Program-made: the position numbers and the translations under genes | The notes under the pieces: model-generated | Seen by the model: the letters and a program-made list of their open reading frames with translations, nothing else | What the model was told of the DNA's origin: nothing | Database searches by the model: none | Shown: positions 45,283-55,465 of the stretch, one piece after another | Position numbering within the stretch: position 1 is the first letter of the stretch | Layout of the letters: the number at the start of each line of letters is the position of its first letter | NCBI RefSeq assembly: GCF_027409185.1 | Contig: NC_084462.1 | Span: 22,047,577 to 22,111,576 of the forward strand | DNA length: 64,000 nt | Reading direction: 5' to 3' | From: Cynocephalus volans | Lineage: Eukaryota; Chordata; Mammalia; Dermoptera; Cynocephalidae

Positions 45283-47055
45283 AAACACACCTGGTTAGGT
45301 TGTGTTTCTATTAGTAAAATATTGTAGGTTGCTAGGTAACAAAAGAAAACTTTTTAAAAAAACTAGATTCATCAAAACTGCCAGTAGATTTTTGGCATGT
45401 TAAGCATAAATTGCTTTCAGGCTTGATCACTGCAGGTGGGGAAGGCAAGAACCCAATAAGGAAGTGGTGAAAGGCTTTTCAGGCTTCCATTCAGACATGT
45501 AAATATAACAATTTCACCGTAATATTTCCATCATAGCCAAAGCATGGGCTAGTAGCCTCCACTGCATTTCATAAATTATATAAATTTGTTGTCTGGTGCT
45601 ATAAATTCTTATCCCACCACTGTGACATAAAAAAAGTGATCCCAAAACATTAATAAGGAAATGGTGATTAAAGTAATCAACAAACATTTAGTGAGCTTTT
45701 AGTATGCTTTCAGACACCTGGGAATGAAAAGCAATAAGGTACTGGTCTATGATCTTCGGTGTATTACAACCTTTCAAAAAATGAAAATGATTTACACTGC
45801 TTTATGTCTACAAATACATATAACCAAATCAATGAAATCCACTTTTTCCCTCCCACCCCAGTTCTTTGGGTGATATGGCATGCCAAAGTGGTCAGCATTT
45901 ATGGCACTGTAATTCACTTGAGCACAGCCCCTCTAACAAGTCATCATTAAAAGTAAGAGTCAGGAAGAAGTAGGAGAAAGAGCAGAGTTTATTCTGAGCA
46001 TCTGATTGCTTGTTACAAATTGGTATCTCATCTCAGACTGCAAAGATAAATATGCCTATGTTCTTGGAGGCTGGGGGTGGGGCAGTGGGAGAAGACACTT
46101 CTGTGTTCATGTTTTTTTGTACCCCAGCAGATACTTAAACCCCAACCCAAATTTGCAATGATCTGCATTCCTCAATTACACAGTTTTTCCTTAACTAACA
46201 GAGCAGCTACTATTCCCTAAGTCTAAGAGTCTAGGAGCAAGAATGTTTTATTGACACACTATCAGTACCCCAAACCTTCTGCCCCACCATCTTCAGGATA
46301 ATTTAAATACTAACAATCTCATACAAATGTAAGACTTTAACATTCAAATTTCTGGAATTTTAAAAAACTGCCCTCTATTAAGAAACACAAAAATTAAGGA
46401 ACAGTTTTTTGGTCACAGTTGCTGAGCCCAAAAATGCTGTGTCAACCCTGTCTACTATGTCTACCTATAAAATATAATTTCTATGTTACAGTACATACTT
46501 TGAGTATTCAGATGAAGGAAATTAATAATGTTCTGGACTTTAATGAATAGATTATGAAAATATTTTCATGCTTTTTATTCTTATCCAACAAAAGTAAAAA
46601 AAAAAAAAAAAAAAACTCTGATTTCAGGAACTGACTCAGACTTCAGAAACCCAGAAACTAAATTTTAGGATTTAAAAAAAAAAAATCTATAAAAATGACC
46701 AAACTGTGGGCCTTAAAAATGGTTACAAATGAACTCAGAGAACTTTAAAGTCTCAGGGGTTCAATGAGCCTAAGCGGAATTAAAACAAAAGTTGTTTTGT
46801 ATTCTATTAATAGCAGATGATTAAACACATATCTTATTTCAACTGGAATTCATTTATAAGTACTTAAACTTACTAAACTGGCCACTAATCCTAAATCTAT
46901 GTCTGTTTCTGGAAAAATTCTCTCATAATACATGCAAGTTAAGGGACTAACGATCAACGCACCCCTTAAGGTTAGGTCAATTTTATTAAACTTCGAGTGC
47001 TCTCTGACTCCAATAACTTCACAAAGTAACCAATGTATGAAAGCCAAGGTCTAGG
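45283..47055. other. Intron 1 sequence below the CpG island, nothing recognised
   Basis: AT-rich, with A-runs near 46596 and 46675. No repeat could be assigned with confidence, and no exon-like sequence was seen. Confidence 0.5.
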
Positions 47056-47543
47056 GGAGGGCGTTTCAAGTCTTCCTGAGAACAGACTCGCCTCCACCCT
47101 AGAAAATTCCCAGGGCCGAGGGCGCCTCCACGGAGGCTCCGGCGATGGGCTCGGCTCACCTGGCGATTCCTAATTACAGGGAGTTTCTCCCCTACATTCT
47201 TGTGAGCTTTATTTTCTCAGAGGAAACTCGAGCTTGTGTCTTTGGTCTCGGAGGGCTTAAAGCCCAGCAGCCAGGCCAGCGTGGTCATTGATTCCGAGAA
47301 GTTGGGAGGAGGACGTGGGCCCCAGGGGCGGCACACAACCCCCCGGCCCCCCACTCCTCCAACTCCCCCCAAATACGTTAGTGGTCAAATGTGTAGCTTG
47401 TTGGGCTCTCCAGGGCCGGGAAGGGCAGGGAGAAAGGGGACAGGGGGAGGGGAGGACCTTCCCGCGTAAAATTACTCCCAAGGTGAAAAGTCCCGACTTT
47501 CCCACGGCCAGGAGTGCGAGCCGCCGGCAGGGCTACCTTTTCC

Positions 47544-47716
47544 CAGCCTCGAACCCCGAAACCCCGATCCTCCAGGATCCCGGAGCCTCCCCACCAATCC
47601 AGCCTCGAACCCTGGAGACGCCAGGGTCCCGGAACTTGCCAGGCCCCCTCCCCCGGCCTCGAACCCCGAGCCCCTCAGGGTCCCGGGGCTTCCCAGGCTC
47701 CCCCAGCCTCGAATCC
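47544..47716. repeat. GC-rich minisatellite at the exon 1 splice donor
   Basis: Four tandem units begin with (C)AGCCTCGAACCC-type sequence at 47544, 47600, 47654 and 47704, so spacing shrinks from 56 to 54 to 50 bp. The last partial unit ends at the GTAAGC donor of exon 1. Units share CTCGAA(C/T)CC and a GG(G/A)TCCCGG block. Confidence 0.85.
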
Positions 47717-47723
47717 AGCTTAC

Positions 47724-47774
47724 CCGGTAGGTGCTCTCTGTGAGCCGGCTCACCTCCTCGGGCCCCCGCGACAT
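47724..47774 (-). CDS. BAIAP2L1: BAIAP2L1 exon 1 coding part (start codon)
   Basis: On the minus strand the start codon (CAT on plus at 47772-47774) sits in GCAGCCATGT, with G at -3. It is followed by 17 codons, MSRGPEEVSRLTESTYR, and donor GTAAGC. Human BAIAP2L1, as I know it, begins identically except for Asn instead of Ser at residue 9. The product, IRTKS, is an I-BAR adaptor that links membrane curvature, Rac/Cdc42 and actin regulators through its later SH3 domain, and is a substrate in insulin-receptor signalling. No in-frame or out-of-frame ATG is seen in the 170 bases upstream on this strand, which supports the start. Exon 2 follows in phase 0. There is no alternative coding first exon in view. 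Confidence 0.97.
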
Positions 47775-48200
47775 GGCTGCAGCCGCCGGGCCGGCGAGCG
47801 CGGGAGGACGCGGCGGGGCCTCGTGGCCGCCCGACTCGGGGCGACGGGAGCACCGGAGCGCGACTGAGGGACCTCAAGGGTCGGCCGCCGCCACAGCCGT
47901 CGGCCCGAGAGTGCCCGCGCACGCCTCCGCCGCCAAAATGTCAAAACTTACAGCCCCGCAGCCGCCGCCCGCGAGGTGCTGAGGAGAAGCTGCCAGACGC
48001 CGCCAGGGCGAGCGGGGCGGGCCCCACCTGAGGCGCGGGGGGAGTGGGCGGGGCCGAGAGGCCGGGTGGGCGGGGCGGCCCCACCTGAGGAGGCCCCGGG
48101 GGCGGTGGCGAGGTGGGCGTGGCCTAGGTGGGCGGGACTGAGGGAACCGGGCCAAATGGGCGGGGCCATCCCACCTGAGGCGGACGGGGCGGATCGGCGA
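47775..48200 (-). promoter_or_regulatory. BAIAP2L1: BAIAP2L1 5' UTR and proximal promoter
   Basis: No TATA box. GC boxes (GGGCGG) lie at 48015, 48046, 48068, 48073, 48100, 48130 and 48158, the expected Sp/KLF sites. Three copies of CACCTGAGG lie at 48025, 48082 and 48172. CACCTG/CAGGTG is the E-box used by SNAI and ZEB repressors of epithelial genes. A TTTTGGCGGC sequence (minus strand, 47930-47940), resembling an E2F site, lies nearer the start codon. The transcription start is not determined; it is probably between 47850 and 48000. Confidence 0.75.
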
Positions 48201-48430
48201 CGCGGCGGAGCGGCCACGGCGCGCCCTCTCGCCGCCAGCCCAGAGCTCCCGGAGATGCCGACCCCTTTGGGAGTGCGCAGCTCGCGTTGCTGTTCTGCGT
48301 GGGCGGGATCTGGACCGAGGACGTTAGGCTTCTGCGATCCTAGAGCCTGTTTGTGCCCCGCAGTGCTGGCCCCTCCTCGGGCACTCCCCTCAATCCCTGC
48401 CTTTTGTGGACCTCGGGAAGGAAAACCCGC

Positions 48431-49950
48431 ATCCCCCAGTTGTATTGATTTCCCTGATTGAAAAATACAATTTTCGATTGTATTCACTCCTTCTCACCTG
48501 CCCCACTCTCCTACACAAAAGTCTGAGGGACCTCAGGGCATGGCCTTCATAGGTGGAGGAAGGGGGCTGCCTCTTGCAGTTTTGGAAACTCCTGATGTAT
48601 CAAAATATTAATAAATGCCAAGATCTGGTTACCGAAATGGCAGTACATTTTAAAACTTCGCAGTAAGAATGAACGACCTTTAACTCAATGCAATATAACT
48701 GAGCTATTCACAAAATCTTTATAGGGTTCAGAAAACCGCGGTGAGCTGAGGTGTTGAGGCGGTCTCTCTTCCTTTCATCACTCCAGCGGCTGTGCAGGTG
48801 TGTGGCTCCTGGGGTGACCTGTTCTGTCCCCTCCCCAGCCCCAACCCTGCCCACGGGTGAGGCAGCTGCCATCTCTGGGCCTCTCCCAGAATGTGCACTT
48901 AGGGCTGGGATGACCCAGACCCTGAGGTTCCAGAACAGCCACCTCTCATTGGAAACCACGGCCTAGCTTCTGAGACCTCCACCCAACAGGGAGGGAAATT
49001 TTTTTCTGGTTTTTTAAAACTTCTAGTTGGGTACAATTGCATCTTTTATGGGCTTTCAGGATATGAGGCTTCTAAATTGCTCCTGTGGTCAAGTTCACTA
49101 GGAAATGCACACAAAGAAGGCACTGTATGGCCCAGATGGGAACATCAAGAGTGTGAGAAGCCGCTGGACTTAGAACAGAAACAACCACTTGGACTCTGGG
49201 GCAATCTTATCGTGTTTTGCAAGCTATGAAACATTTCATGCTTGGAAACCAAAAGGTTATATGTTCTTGAATGTTGGGGAAATAACACATCAGCCCTATG
49301 TTTCAGGCAATGGAAGCAGATGCCTCCTTCCTTAACAGATTTTCCAGTATTTGGCTCATAAGATTTGTCTACCAGGTTTCATTTGCCATCTGTGAAATGC
49401 ATTCATGACCTTATAATTACCACCATTACATATTAGGCTCTTCAAGCATGTTTGTTGGTTTTATTTTAAACTTGAAAATTGCTGCCTTAGCTTTTCAGAT
49501 CACCTTTTGTCTTAGAACTTCCCTCTGTGCCTTCTGATGAATGAGGTCATTTCACCCTCTGTTGCCAGGCAGTCATCCGTGGAGCTGGAAAGAGAGCAGA
49601 GGCTTAACCTTTAACACCCCAGAGCTCAGTAGTGTGGTTCAGAGCCAGAAAAGATAGAGATTAACAAACGACCATAAAACCAGCAAGTGTCTCAGATGGC
49701 CCAATTCTATTGCTAAGGTTGGAATTTCATTGAAGGACTAAGTTCATAATTGCATGCAAATCTTCAAACAGATACTGGGCAGTATTTAACTCTCTTTATG
49801 GAAATATTTTCATGGTTATGACCATTCTGCTCCTTCTCAAGTCTTTGAGAATGGTTAGTTACTGGTCTGTACCAACATTAAGAGCAGTGCAGTCCAGCCC
49901 CCAGCTCAGTGCTTGGTGCATGGATGCCTGGGAGGTCCTTGTTGAACAAA
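48431..49950. other. 5' flank of BAIAP2L1, nothing recognised
   Basis: No coding gene or clear repeat. A GC-richer block at 48750-48970 has open frames on both strands without recognisable content. Confidence 0.5.
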
Positions 49951-49954
49951 ATAA

Positions 49955-50130
49955 CAAGTGAGTATTGATTATCTTCTCTGTGCCAGGCACTGTGCTGGGG
50001 CTGTAGATGTGCAGAATGAACTGGGCTAGACTCATCCTTTAATACATGTGCAGAAGGTAGACTTAAAGGAGGATTGCAATGAAAGCTGCAAGAGATACAG
50101 TCACAAGGCCATTTGTACTAGACTCTTCAA
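49955..50130 (+). repeat. L2-like fragment
   Basis: TATTGATTATCTTCTCTGTG, CCAGGCACTGTGCTGGGGCT and GATGTGCAGAATGAACTGGG match the L2 end block. The rest of 50130-50790 is unassigned. Confidence 0.65.
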
Positions 50131-50789
50131 GTAAGTTTGTTGTTTCATGGAAACTTGAAAATCCACAGTCTTAGTTGTTCAGAGACCTCAGGATGCTCAG
50201 AGAAAAGGAAGGTGAATCAATAGGAAGGAATGACTCAGGAGAAGGTGAGGAGCAGCTCAGTAGCCCTCCAGTTCTGAGGAAAGCCTGCAGCAGCTCTCCA
50301 ACTGCACAGAACACTGGCCAAAGAAGAGCTGAGCTGGTCTCTTTATAAATCAACACAATGCCTCCCCAGGGGCAGGCAATTGAGGTCTCCTTTTTTAAGC
50401 TCCTGCTTCAGTTTAAATAATCAAAAATCCTTTTTATGTGAAAGTTTGTAAGATGCAACTGAAGGTGACAATGTCTATAAGATTTTGAAAGCCACAATCA
50501 AAACAAGCTCTTGTTTTGGGGGTTATGTTTTCTTCTGAACTTACTGTGTGGCCTGCTGATGGGCACCCTGCCTTGGTGGGTGCTCTAGGGGTGTCCATAA
50601 GAATTCCACTATGTTCTGTGACCAAAGAGGCTCCTACTGATAACAGTAGTTTGGGGCAAATTCCCATAGAAAACACCTGGAGACAGAATGGGGCTTTAAG
50701 TTTTCTTATTCTGAAAAAGCAAATGTGAATAGAAAACTCACTTACCTTTCTGTAACTTTTCTTACAATGCAAACAGCATTAACTCCAAC

Positions 50790-51003
50790 ATGCCAAGTTC
50801 ATTTCTGCTGCAGAGTTTTTCACTAGCTGTTTCCTCTGCCTAGAATGTTCTCCTCCCTGCCCCCACAGGTCTTTCCTGTTATTTGGATTTCAGCCTAGAT
50901 GCAGCCTCAGAGGCCTTCCCTGACCACTCAACCTGAAATAGTTTTATAGGCCCTCTCTATCATAGCATTCCATTTTAATTCTAATAGTGCTCATCACTAG
51001 CTA
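50790..51003 (+). repeat. L2 LINE, left part (interrupted)
   Basis: Sense L2: TTTCCTCTGCCTAGAATGTT, CAGAGGCCTTCCCTGACCAC, CCCTCTCTATCATAGCATTC, ending GCTCATCACTAG. It continues at 51464 after an inserted LTR. Confidence 0.88.
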
Positions 51004-51456
51004 TGGTAAGATGAATAATGACTCCCCCAAAACATCCAAGTCCAAATCTTTGGAAACTGTTAGTTACCTTATATGGCAAATGGAGCTCTGTAAATGTGAT
51101 TTGAGAGTGGGGAAGATTATCCTGGATTATCTGGATGGGCCCAAGGTCCTTATAAAAAAGACACAGGGGGAGTCAGGAGAAGGAGATGTGATGGCAGAAG
51201 CAGAGATTGAAGTGACGTACTTTGAAGATGGATGAGGGGCTACAAGCCAAGGAATACAGGCACTAGAAGCTGGACAGGGCAAGGAAATGGATTCTCCCCT
51301 TAGAACTCCCAGAAGGAACCAGCCCTGCTGCCGCCTTGATTTCAGCCTTGTAAGACTCATTTTGGACTTCTAGCCCAGAACTGTAAGAGAATAACTGTGT
51401 GCTGTTTTAAGCCACTATGTGGTAATTTGTTACTGCAGCTACAGGAAACAAATACA
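51004..51456 (+). mobile_element. MLT1-type (ERVL-MaLR) solo LTR
   Basis: Landmarks in order: GACTCCCCCAAAACATCCAA, GGGCCCAAGGTCCTTATAAA, CTACAAGCCAAGGAATACAG, GAAGGAACCAGCCCTGCTGC, TTTTAAGCCACTATGTGGTA, ending GGAAACAAATACA. CTAGCTA occurs exactly on both sides (50997-51003 and 51457-51463), a target duplication inside the surrounding L2. It is non-coding. An open frame at 50987-51235 within it is chance. Confidence 0.88.
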
Positions 51457-51463
51457 CTAGCTA

Positions 51464-51607
51464 ATTTTTTCTTGTTCATTTCTTCATGGTCTTCTCTTCC
51501 CACTCCCATGCCACCATTAGATTGCAAACACCTTGAGGGCAAGGATGATTTCTGTCTTGTTCATTGCAGATTGCTCTGTGCCTAGCACATAGTAAGTGCT
51601 CAAGAAC
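51464..51607 (+). repeat. L2 LINE, right part
   Basis: The L2 3' end resumes: TTAGATTGCAAACACCTTGA, GGGCAAGGATGATTTCTGTC, GCCTAGCACATAGTAAGTGC. Confidence 0.88.
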
Positions 51608-52019
51608 TGTTAAGAGGACAGTTGGATGTGTTGTCACCCCAAAGCTCATGTCAAAATCTGATCCCCAACTTGGCAGTGTTAGAAGCAATTTGAATTATGG
51701 GGGCAGATCCCTCAAGAATAAATTAATGCCTGGAGGGGAGGGGGGGCGGGTATTGAGTTAGTTCTTGCTCTGTTAGTTCCTGCAAGAGCTGGTTGTTTAA
51801 GGGACATTGGCACCTCCTCTGTCTCTCTCTCTTGCTTCCTCTTGCCATGTGATCCCGCACCCATGGGCTGGCCTGCCATTTTCTGCCATGAGTAGAAGCA
51901 GCCTGAGGCCCACACCAGATGAATCTGTCCTGGCATCATAAGCCAAATAAATCTCTGTTCTTTATAAGTTACCCAGTTTCAGGTATTTCTGTTATAAGCA
52001 ACAGAAACAGACTAATACA
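51608..52019 (+). mobile_element. MST/THE1-type (ERVL-MaLR) 5' LTR
   Basis: TGTTGTCACCCCAAAGCTCA, GAATTATGGGGGCAGATCCC, TCTTGCTTCCTCTTGCCATG, CCAAATAAATCTCTGTTCTT (polyadenylation signal), AAGTTACCCAGTTTCAGGTA, CAGAAACAGACTAATACA. Internal sequence follows directly, so this is a 5' LTR, not a solo one. It sits at the 3' end of the L2. Confidence 0.88.
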
Positions 52020-52465
52020 GAGAATTGATACCAGGGAGTGGAGTGTTGCTACACAGATACTTGAAAATGTGGAAAAGGCTTTAGAACTGGGTAATGGGCA
52101 AAGGTTGAAGGAGTTTGGAGGACTTAGAAGAAGACAAAAAGATGAGGAAAATTTGGAACATTTTAGAGATTGGTTAAATGGTTGTGACAAGAATGCTGAT
52201 AGAAATGTGGACAGTAAAGGCCATGCTGATGATTAGGGTCTTAGATAGTAATGAGGAACTTATTGGGAATTGGACAAAAGATCACCCTTGCTACACCATA
52301 GCAAGTAACTTGGCTGCATTGTGTCTATGCCCTAGAACTTTCTGGAAGGTGAACCAGAATGTTTAGTGGAAGAAATTTATAAGTACAAAGCATAAAGACA
52401 GCTGCATGTCTACTTGTAACCATTTAAGTTTGTAATGATGAAATCAGAGCTGGAGATGTTGAAAA
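52020..52465 (+). mobile_element. MaLR internal region, 5' part
   Basis: Begins GAGAATTGATACCAGGGAGT directly after the LTR and continues GGCTTTAGAACTGGGTAATG, GGAGTTTGGAGGACTTAGAA, GAATGCTGATAGAAATGTGG, TGGAAGAAATTTATAAG. This is the known order of the THE1/MST internal sequence. Only the first about 450 bp remain; no 3' LTR is present. Some short open frames are non-functional remnants. Confidence 0.85.
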
Positions 52466-52900
52466 GTCTCTCACTACCAAATGATAATTGAGCTGAATGT
52501 AGAAATGTTATCTTTTATATTTTTCACACCTTTATCTTTCTGTGCTGCATTCTGCATGACTTTTTTCAGAATCAGCCTCCAAATTACTCTTTCCTTTTTT
52601 TTTAGTTTAAATACATTTTATTTTTAGACCACCTACATGTCATGTTTTTTCCTTAAAAACATGCCTCCAAATAAATATGGTCAAGATAAGTGAAATCCTC
52701 AAGATGATATCAGTCCCATTTGTCTTAAGTCCTGGTGTTGTATGGATACAACAACAGCTAGTTATGATGACAGGTGATAGATCTAAAGTAATTGCCAAAT
52801 TTGTTAACCATTTTCCATTTCTAAACCATCCTTAAAGAAAGTCATATATGGGGTCACACCATCCTCATGGTCCTGGAGAGCAAACATGACATCTGGATTC
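52466..52900. other. Intergenic sequence, nothing recognised
   Basis: AT-rich, with no recognised feature. Confidence 0.5.
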
Positions 52901-52905
52901 ACCTT

Positions 52906-53317
52906 TGTGGTGGTCTGCTAATGTCTGGCTACGGCAATTGTGGCGCTACAGCTAGGCTACGGCTAGGCTACAGCTAATGTCTGGAATCCTGTAGACGTCG
53001 CCAACCATAGAGCTCTTAATCCTGTTTGTGACGCCAATTGTCTAGCCACATGACAACGCTAGTTGTTGGGCTCTTTTACTTGTTGGTAATCTTGCACTGA
53101 CTGGGCCAATTGTCAAGCTACGGCTGGGTCTAGAGCCCACAGACCCCTCAAGCCTGTTCACAGACTGGGTCCCAAACCTTTCATATGCCAGGCTGGGTCA
53201 CCAGACCCCTTACCCGCAGGTCTATGAGCTAGGTAACTGGCCAAAAGGTCCTGAGAAGCCGTAGGCTGGAAAGCATGGCTGCGCTAGGCGGATGCCCGCC
53301 CAACTGCTTCACTAAAA

Positions 53318-53361
<44 letters not shown>

Positions 53362-53419
53362 AGAATAGCAACAAAACTGAAAAGACACATTGGTACACAT
53401 GTGCACTAACTACACATAT

Positions 53420-53494
<75 letters not shown>

Positions 53495-53576
53495 TTGCTT
53501 ACAATGGATGTGCTAAAACCACACCCAACCAGACCCAAGGCGAGGGCCCTGACCAAACTATTCTATTTTCCCAACA
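52906..53576 (+). mobile_element. Endogenous-retrovirus-like solo LTR A, with internal repeats and microsatellites
   Basis: TGTGGTGGTCTGC... at the left and ...CTATTTTCCCAACA at the right give TG/CA ends. ACCTT (52901-52905) and ACGTT (53577-53581) are a possible 5-bp target duplication with one mismatch. The left 160 bp contain short repeats around GGCTACGGC/AGCTAGGCTACGGCTAG and CCAATTGTC. The right half matches LTR B at 57776 (CCAATTGTC, CTCAAG, CAGGTCTATGAGCTAGGTAA). (TC)n at 53321-53352 and (CA)n at 53421-53492 have grown inside it. No retroviral genes lie nearby. Confidence 0.68.
53321..53492 (+). repeat. (TC)n and (CA)n microsatellites
   Basis: (TC)16 at 53321-53352 passes into a short CA run, and (CA)36 occupies 53421-53492. 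The latter creates an artificial His/Thr-rich open frame that is not a gene. Confidence 0.97.
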
Positions 53577-53581
53577 ACGTT

Positions 53582-54145
53582 TTCACCAATCAAGAACTGT
53601 TAATTTTTGAAATTAGCCAAGGATGTGCTTGGTTTTTTCTGCAGCCTCTGTCATAAAAGGTTTTACTGTATCTGGTCCCTATTCTTCAAGTTTACCTCTT
53701 GCAGTCTTGGACTACTTCTCAATAGGCTTCTTTTGTGAAGCTGGTTTCCTGCAAGTGATGGCTCATGATAGTATCAACACCAGTGATTACTGTCCTTTGG
53801 GTACCTTCACCCTCAGAGCCCAGCAGAGGCATTTGCACTAATGAGCTAGTCATCAATGTTACTCTCTGACCTACTGACTACCAAACATTCTTGGTTCTTA
53901 TTGAAAACCACGAAAGCATTGTTCTGGGAAAAAAAATGTATGATCCTTGATTTCCTGAAACAGCTTAATCCAACAAGAACTGATTGCTGCCTGAATGAAA
54001 ATGGGGTCTTTTACAACCAAGTGGAAGCTGTTTCTAGTGGTGGGCTCTCAGGTAGCCACAGGTTGACTAGGGAACAGGGCAAACATTGAAGGATTTGGGG
54101 TTTCCAAACCGGAGGGATGTCCTGGACAGCCTGGAGGAAGGATGA
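53582..54145. other. Intergenic sequence, nothing recognised
   Basis: Short open frames without recognisable content. Confidence 0.5.
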
Positions 54146-54149
54146 CCAC

Positions 54150-54775
54150 CCAGGCACTCATTCCTTTTGATTGTTGAATAATATTCCATTGTGTGGATAT
54201 ACCACTTTTGTTTATCCACTCATCTATTGATGGACATTTGGGTTGTTTTCACTTTTGGCTATTATGAATAATACTGCTGTGAACACTTATGTATAAGTTT
54301 GTGAGTGGACTGATGTTTTCATTTCTCTTAGGTGTATACCTAGGGTGTATACCTAGGAGTAGATTTGCTGGTTCATATAGCCATTCTATATTTAACATTT
54401 TTAGGAACTGCCTAAACTTTCCCTCGTCTTCTATTTCTTGTAAGAGTTTAAAAAGAATTAGTATTTACTTTCTTTAAATATTTGATAGAATTCACCAGGG
54501 AAGCACTCTGGGCCTGAGCTTTGCTTTGTGGGAAGTTTTAAAATTAGTAATTCAATCTTTTTACTTGCAGGTCTCTCAATTTCTTTTTTGGAGTGTTATT
54601 TCTGTATGGCTTCTATTTCTTCATCTCTTCATCGTTTACAATATTATTTTATAGTCTCTACCAGATAGCTCTGTGTGTTTTTTTGTTTTCTTTTGTTTGA
54701 TTTGGTCATTTTTATTCTCATTCAGCTGTGATTGTGTCTGCTGATTCTCTATCATGGTAGATCATTTCCTTATTT
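54150..54775 (-). mobile_element. L1 LINE fragment (ORF2 and 3' end), antisense
   Basis: GAATAATATTCCATTGTGTG, GGACATTTGGGTTGTTTTCA, AATAATACTGCTGTGAACAC and TACCTAGGAGTAGATTTGCT, then reversed ORF2 sequence (ATAGAATTCACCAGGGAAGC, CTTGCAGGTCTCTCAATTTC). A short local duplication of GGTGTATACCTAG lies near 54330-54355. The SINE at 54787 inserted into or next to its end. Confidence 0.87.
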
Positions 54776-54786
54776 GTTTTGGTAAT

Positions 54787-54888
54787 TTTTTTTTTTTTTT
54801 TGTGGTGGCTGACCTGTACAGGGATCCAAACCCTTGACTTTGATGTTACAACACCATGCTCTACCCAACTGAGCTAACTGGCTAGCCC
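54787..54888 (-). mobile_element. tRNA-Ile-derived SINE, monomer, with target duplication
   Basis: On the minus strand: GGGCTAGCCAGTTAGCTCAG (A box), TAGAGCATGGTGTTGTAACA, GGGTTTGGATCC (B box), CAGCCACCAC and poly(A). TGTTTTGGTAAT is repeated exactly at 54775-54786 and 54889-54900. Confidence 0.93.
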
Positions 54889-54900
54889 TGTTTTGGTAAT

Positions 54901-55449
54901 GTTTTTATTAGGAGGTCATCTTCAGTTGGGGACCCATTTTGTCTGTAAGAATCCTGTGTGGCCTGGCTGTAAAGTATTCCTCTGGAAAAGTTTTGCCTTT
55001 GTTTTTGCCAGGCACTCCAAAGAGCTCACCAGAGGATGACATAAAATTTAGATTCTGCACCTTCCTTGTGTGCAGGCTTGGTGAGTTTATTTCTCTTAGG
55101 ACGTTGCGCTTTTCTACTCAAGATCCCAGTTAACTCAGTTTCCCTGTTCTCCCTCTACGCAAATAAATATTTTCTAGTGCACCTCTTACAGGCAGTCTTC
55201 TGAGGGTCCCACCCATGCAAATGAGTCTTAGTGTCTACTCTCTTATCTTGCACTGGCCATGAGTCCTTAAACAGGTGAAACACATAACCTTTGAGAAACA
55301 TGAACATTTGGGCCCATTTCTAGTTCCAGTTCTCCGCCCCACCCCGTTTTCCCCCTTCCCACCCCATGGGCTCCTAGATTATCTGTTTGAGTGCTTGGCT
55401 TCCTTCCCTTTGTGTTTCTGGTATCTGGTATGTCTCTTTTTTTTCATGC
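54901..55449. other. Intergenic sequence, possible old L1 remnants
   Basis: T- and C-rich, nothing assigned with confidence. It may continue the antisense L1 upstream of the SINE. Confidence 0.4.
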
Positions 55450-55465
55450 AAACTCAGCTGTATAT

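Larger units (their letters stand above)
24242..47723 (-). other. BAIAP2L1: BAIAP2L1 intron 1
   Basis: A 23.5-kb first intron between donor GTAAGC (47718-47723, minus strand) and acceptor CAG (24242-24244). First introns of this length are usual in this family. It holds the SINE, L1, L2, MIR, Tigger and U6-derived insertions listed below. No further coding exon was recognised on either strand. Confidence 0.92.
47060..48430. promoter_or_regulatory. BAIAP2L1: CpG island over the BAIAP2L1 first exon
   Basis: Composition changes abruptly from AT-rich to GC-rich, with CpG dinucleotides very frequent (for example 47750-48240), then returns to AT-rich near 48430. It covers the 5' part of intron 1, exon 1, the 5' UTR and the proximal promoter. 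This is the usual setting of a broadly active TATA-less mammalian promoter. Open frames inside it on both strands are long only because stops are rare in GC-rich DNA. One of them continues the BAIAP2L1 start codon past the splice donor (47472-47774). Confidence 0.93.

Noticed and set aside
47288..48487. Several 80-180-codon open frames on both strands in the CpG island
   Set aside because: Stops are rare in GC-rich DNA. Only the first 17 codons from 47774 on the minus strand match a known protein, and they end at a proper splice donor.
53390..53656. Open frame with a long His-Thr repeat
   Set aside because: It is simply the translation of the (CA)n microsatellite at 53421-53492.
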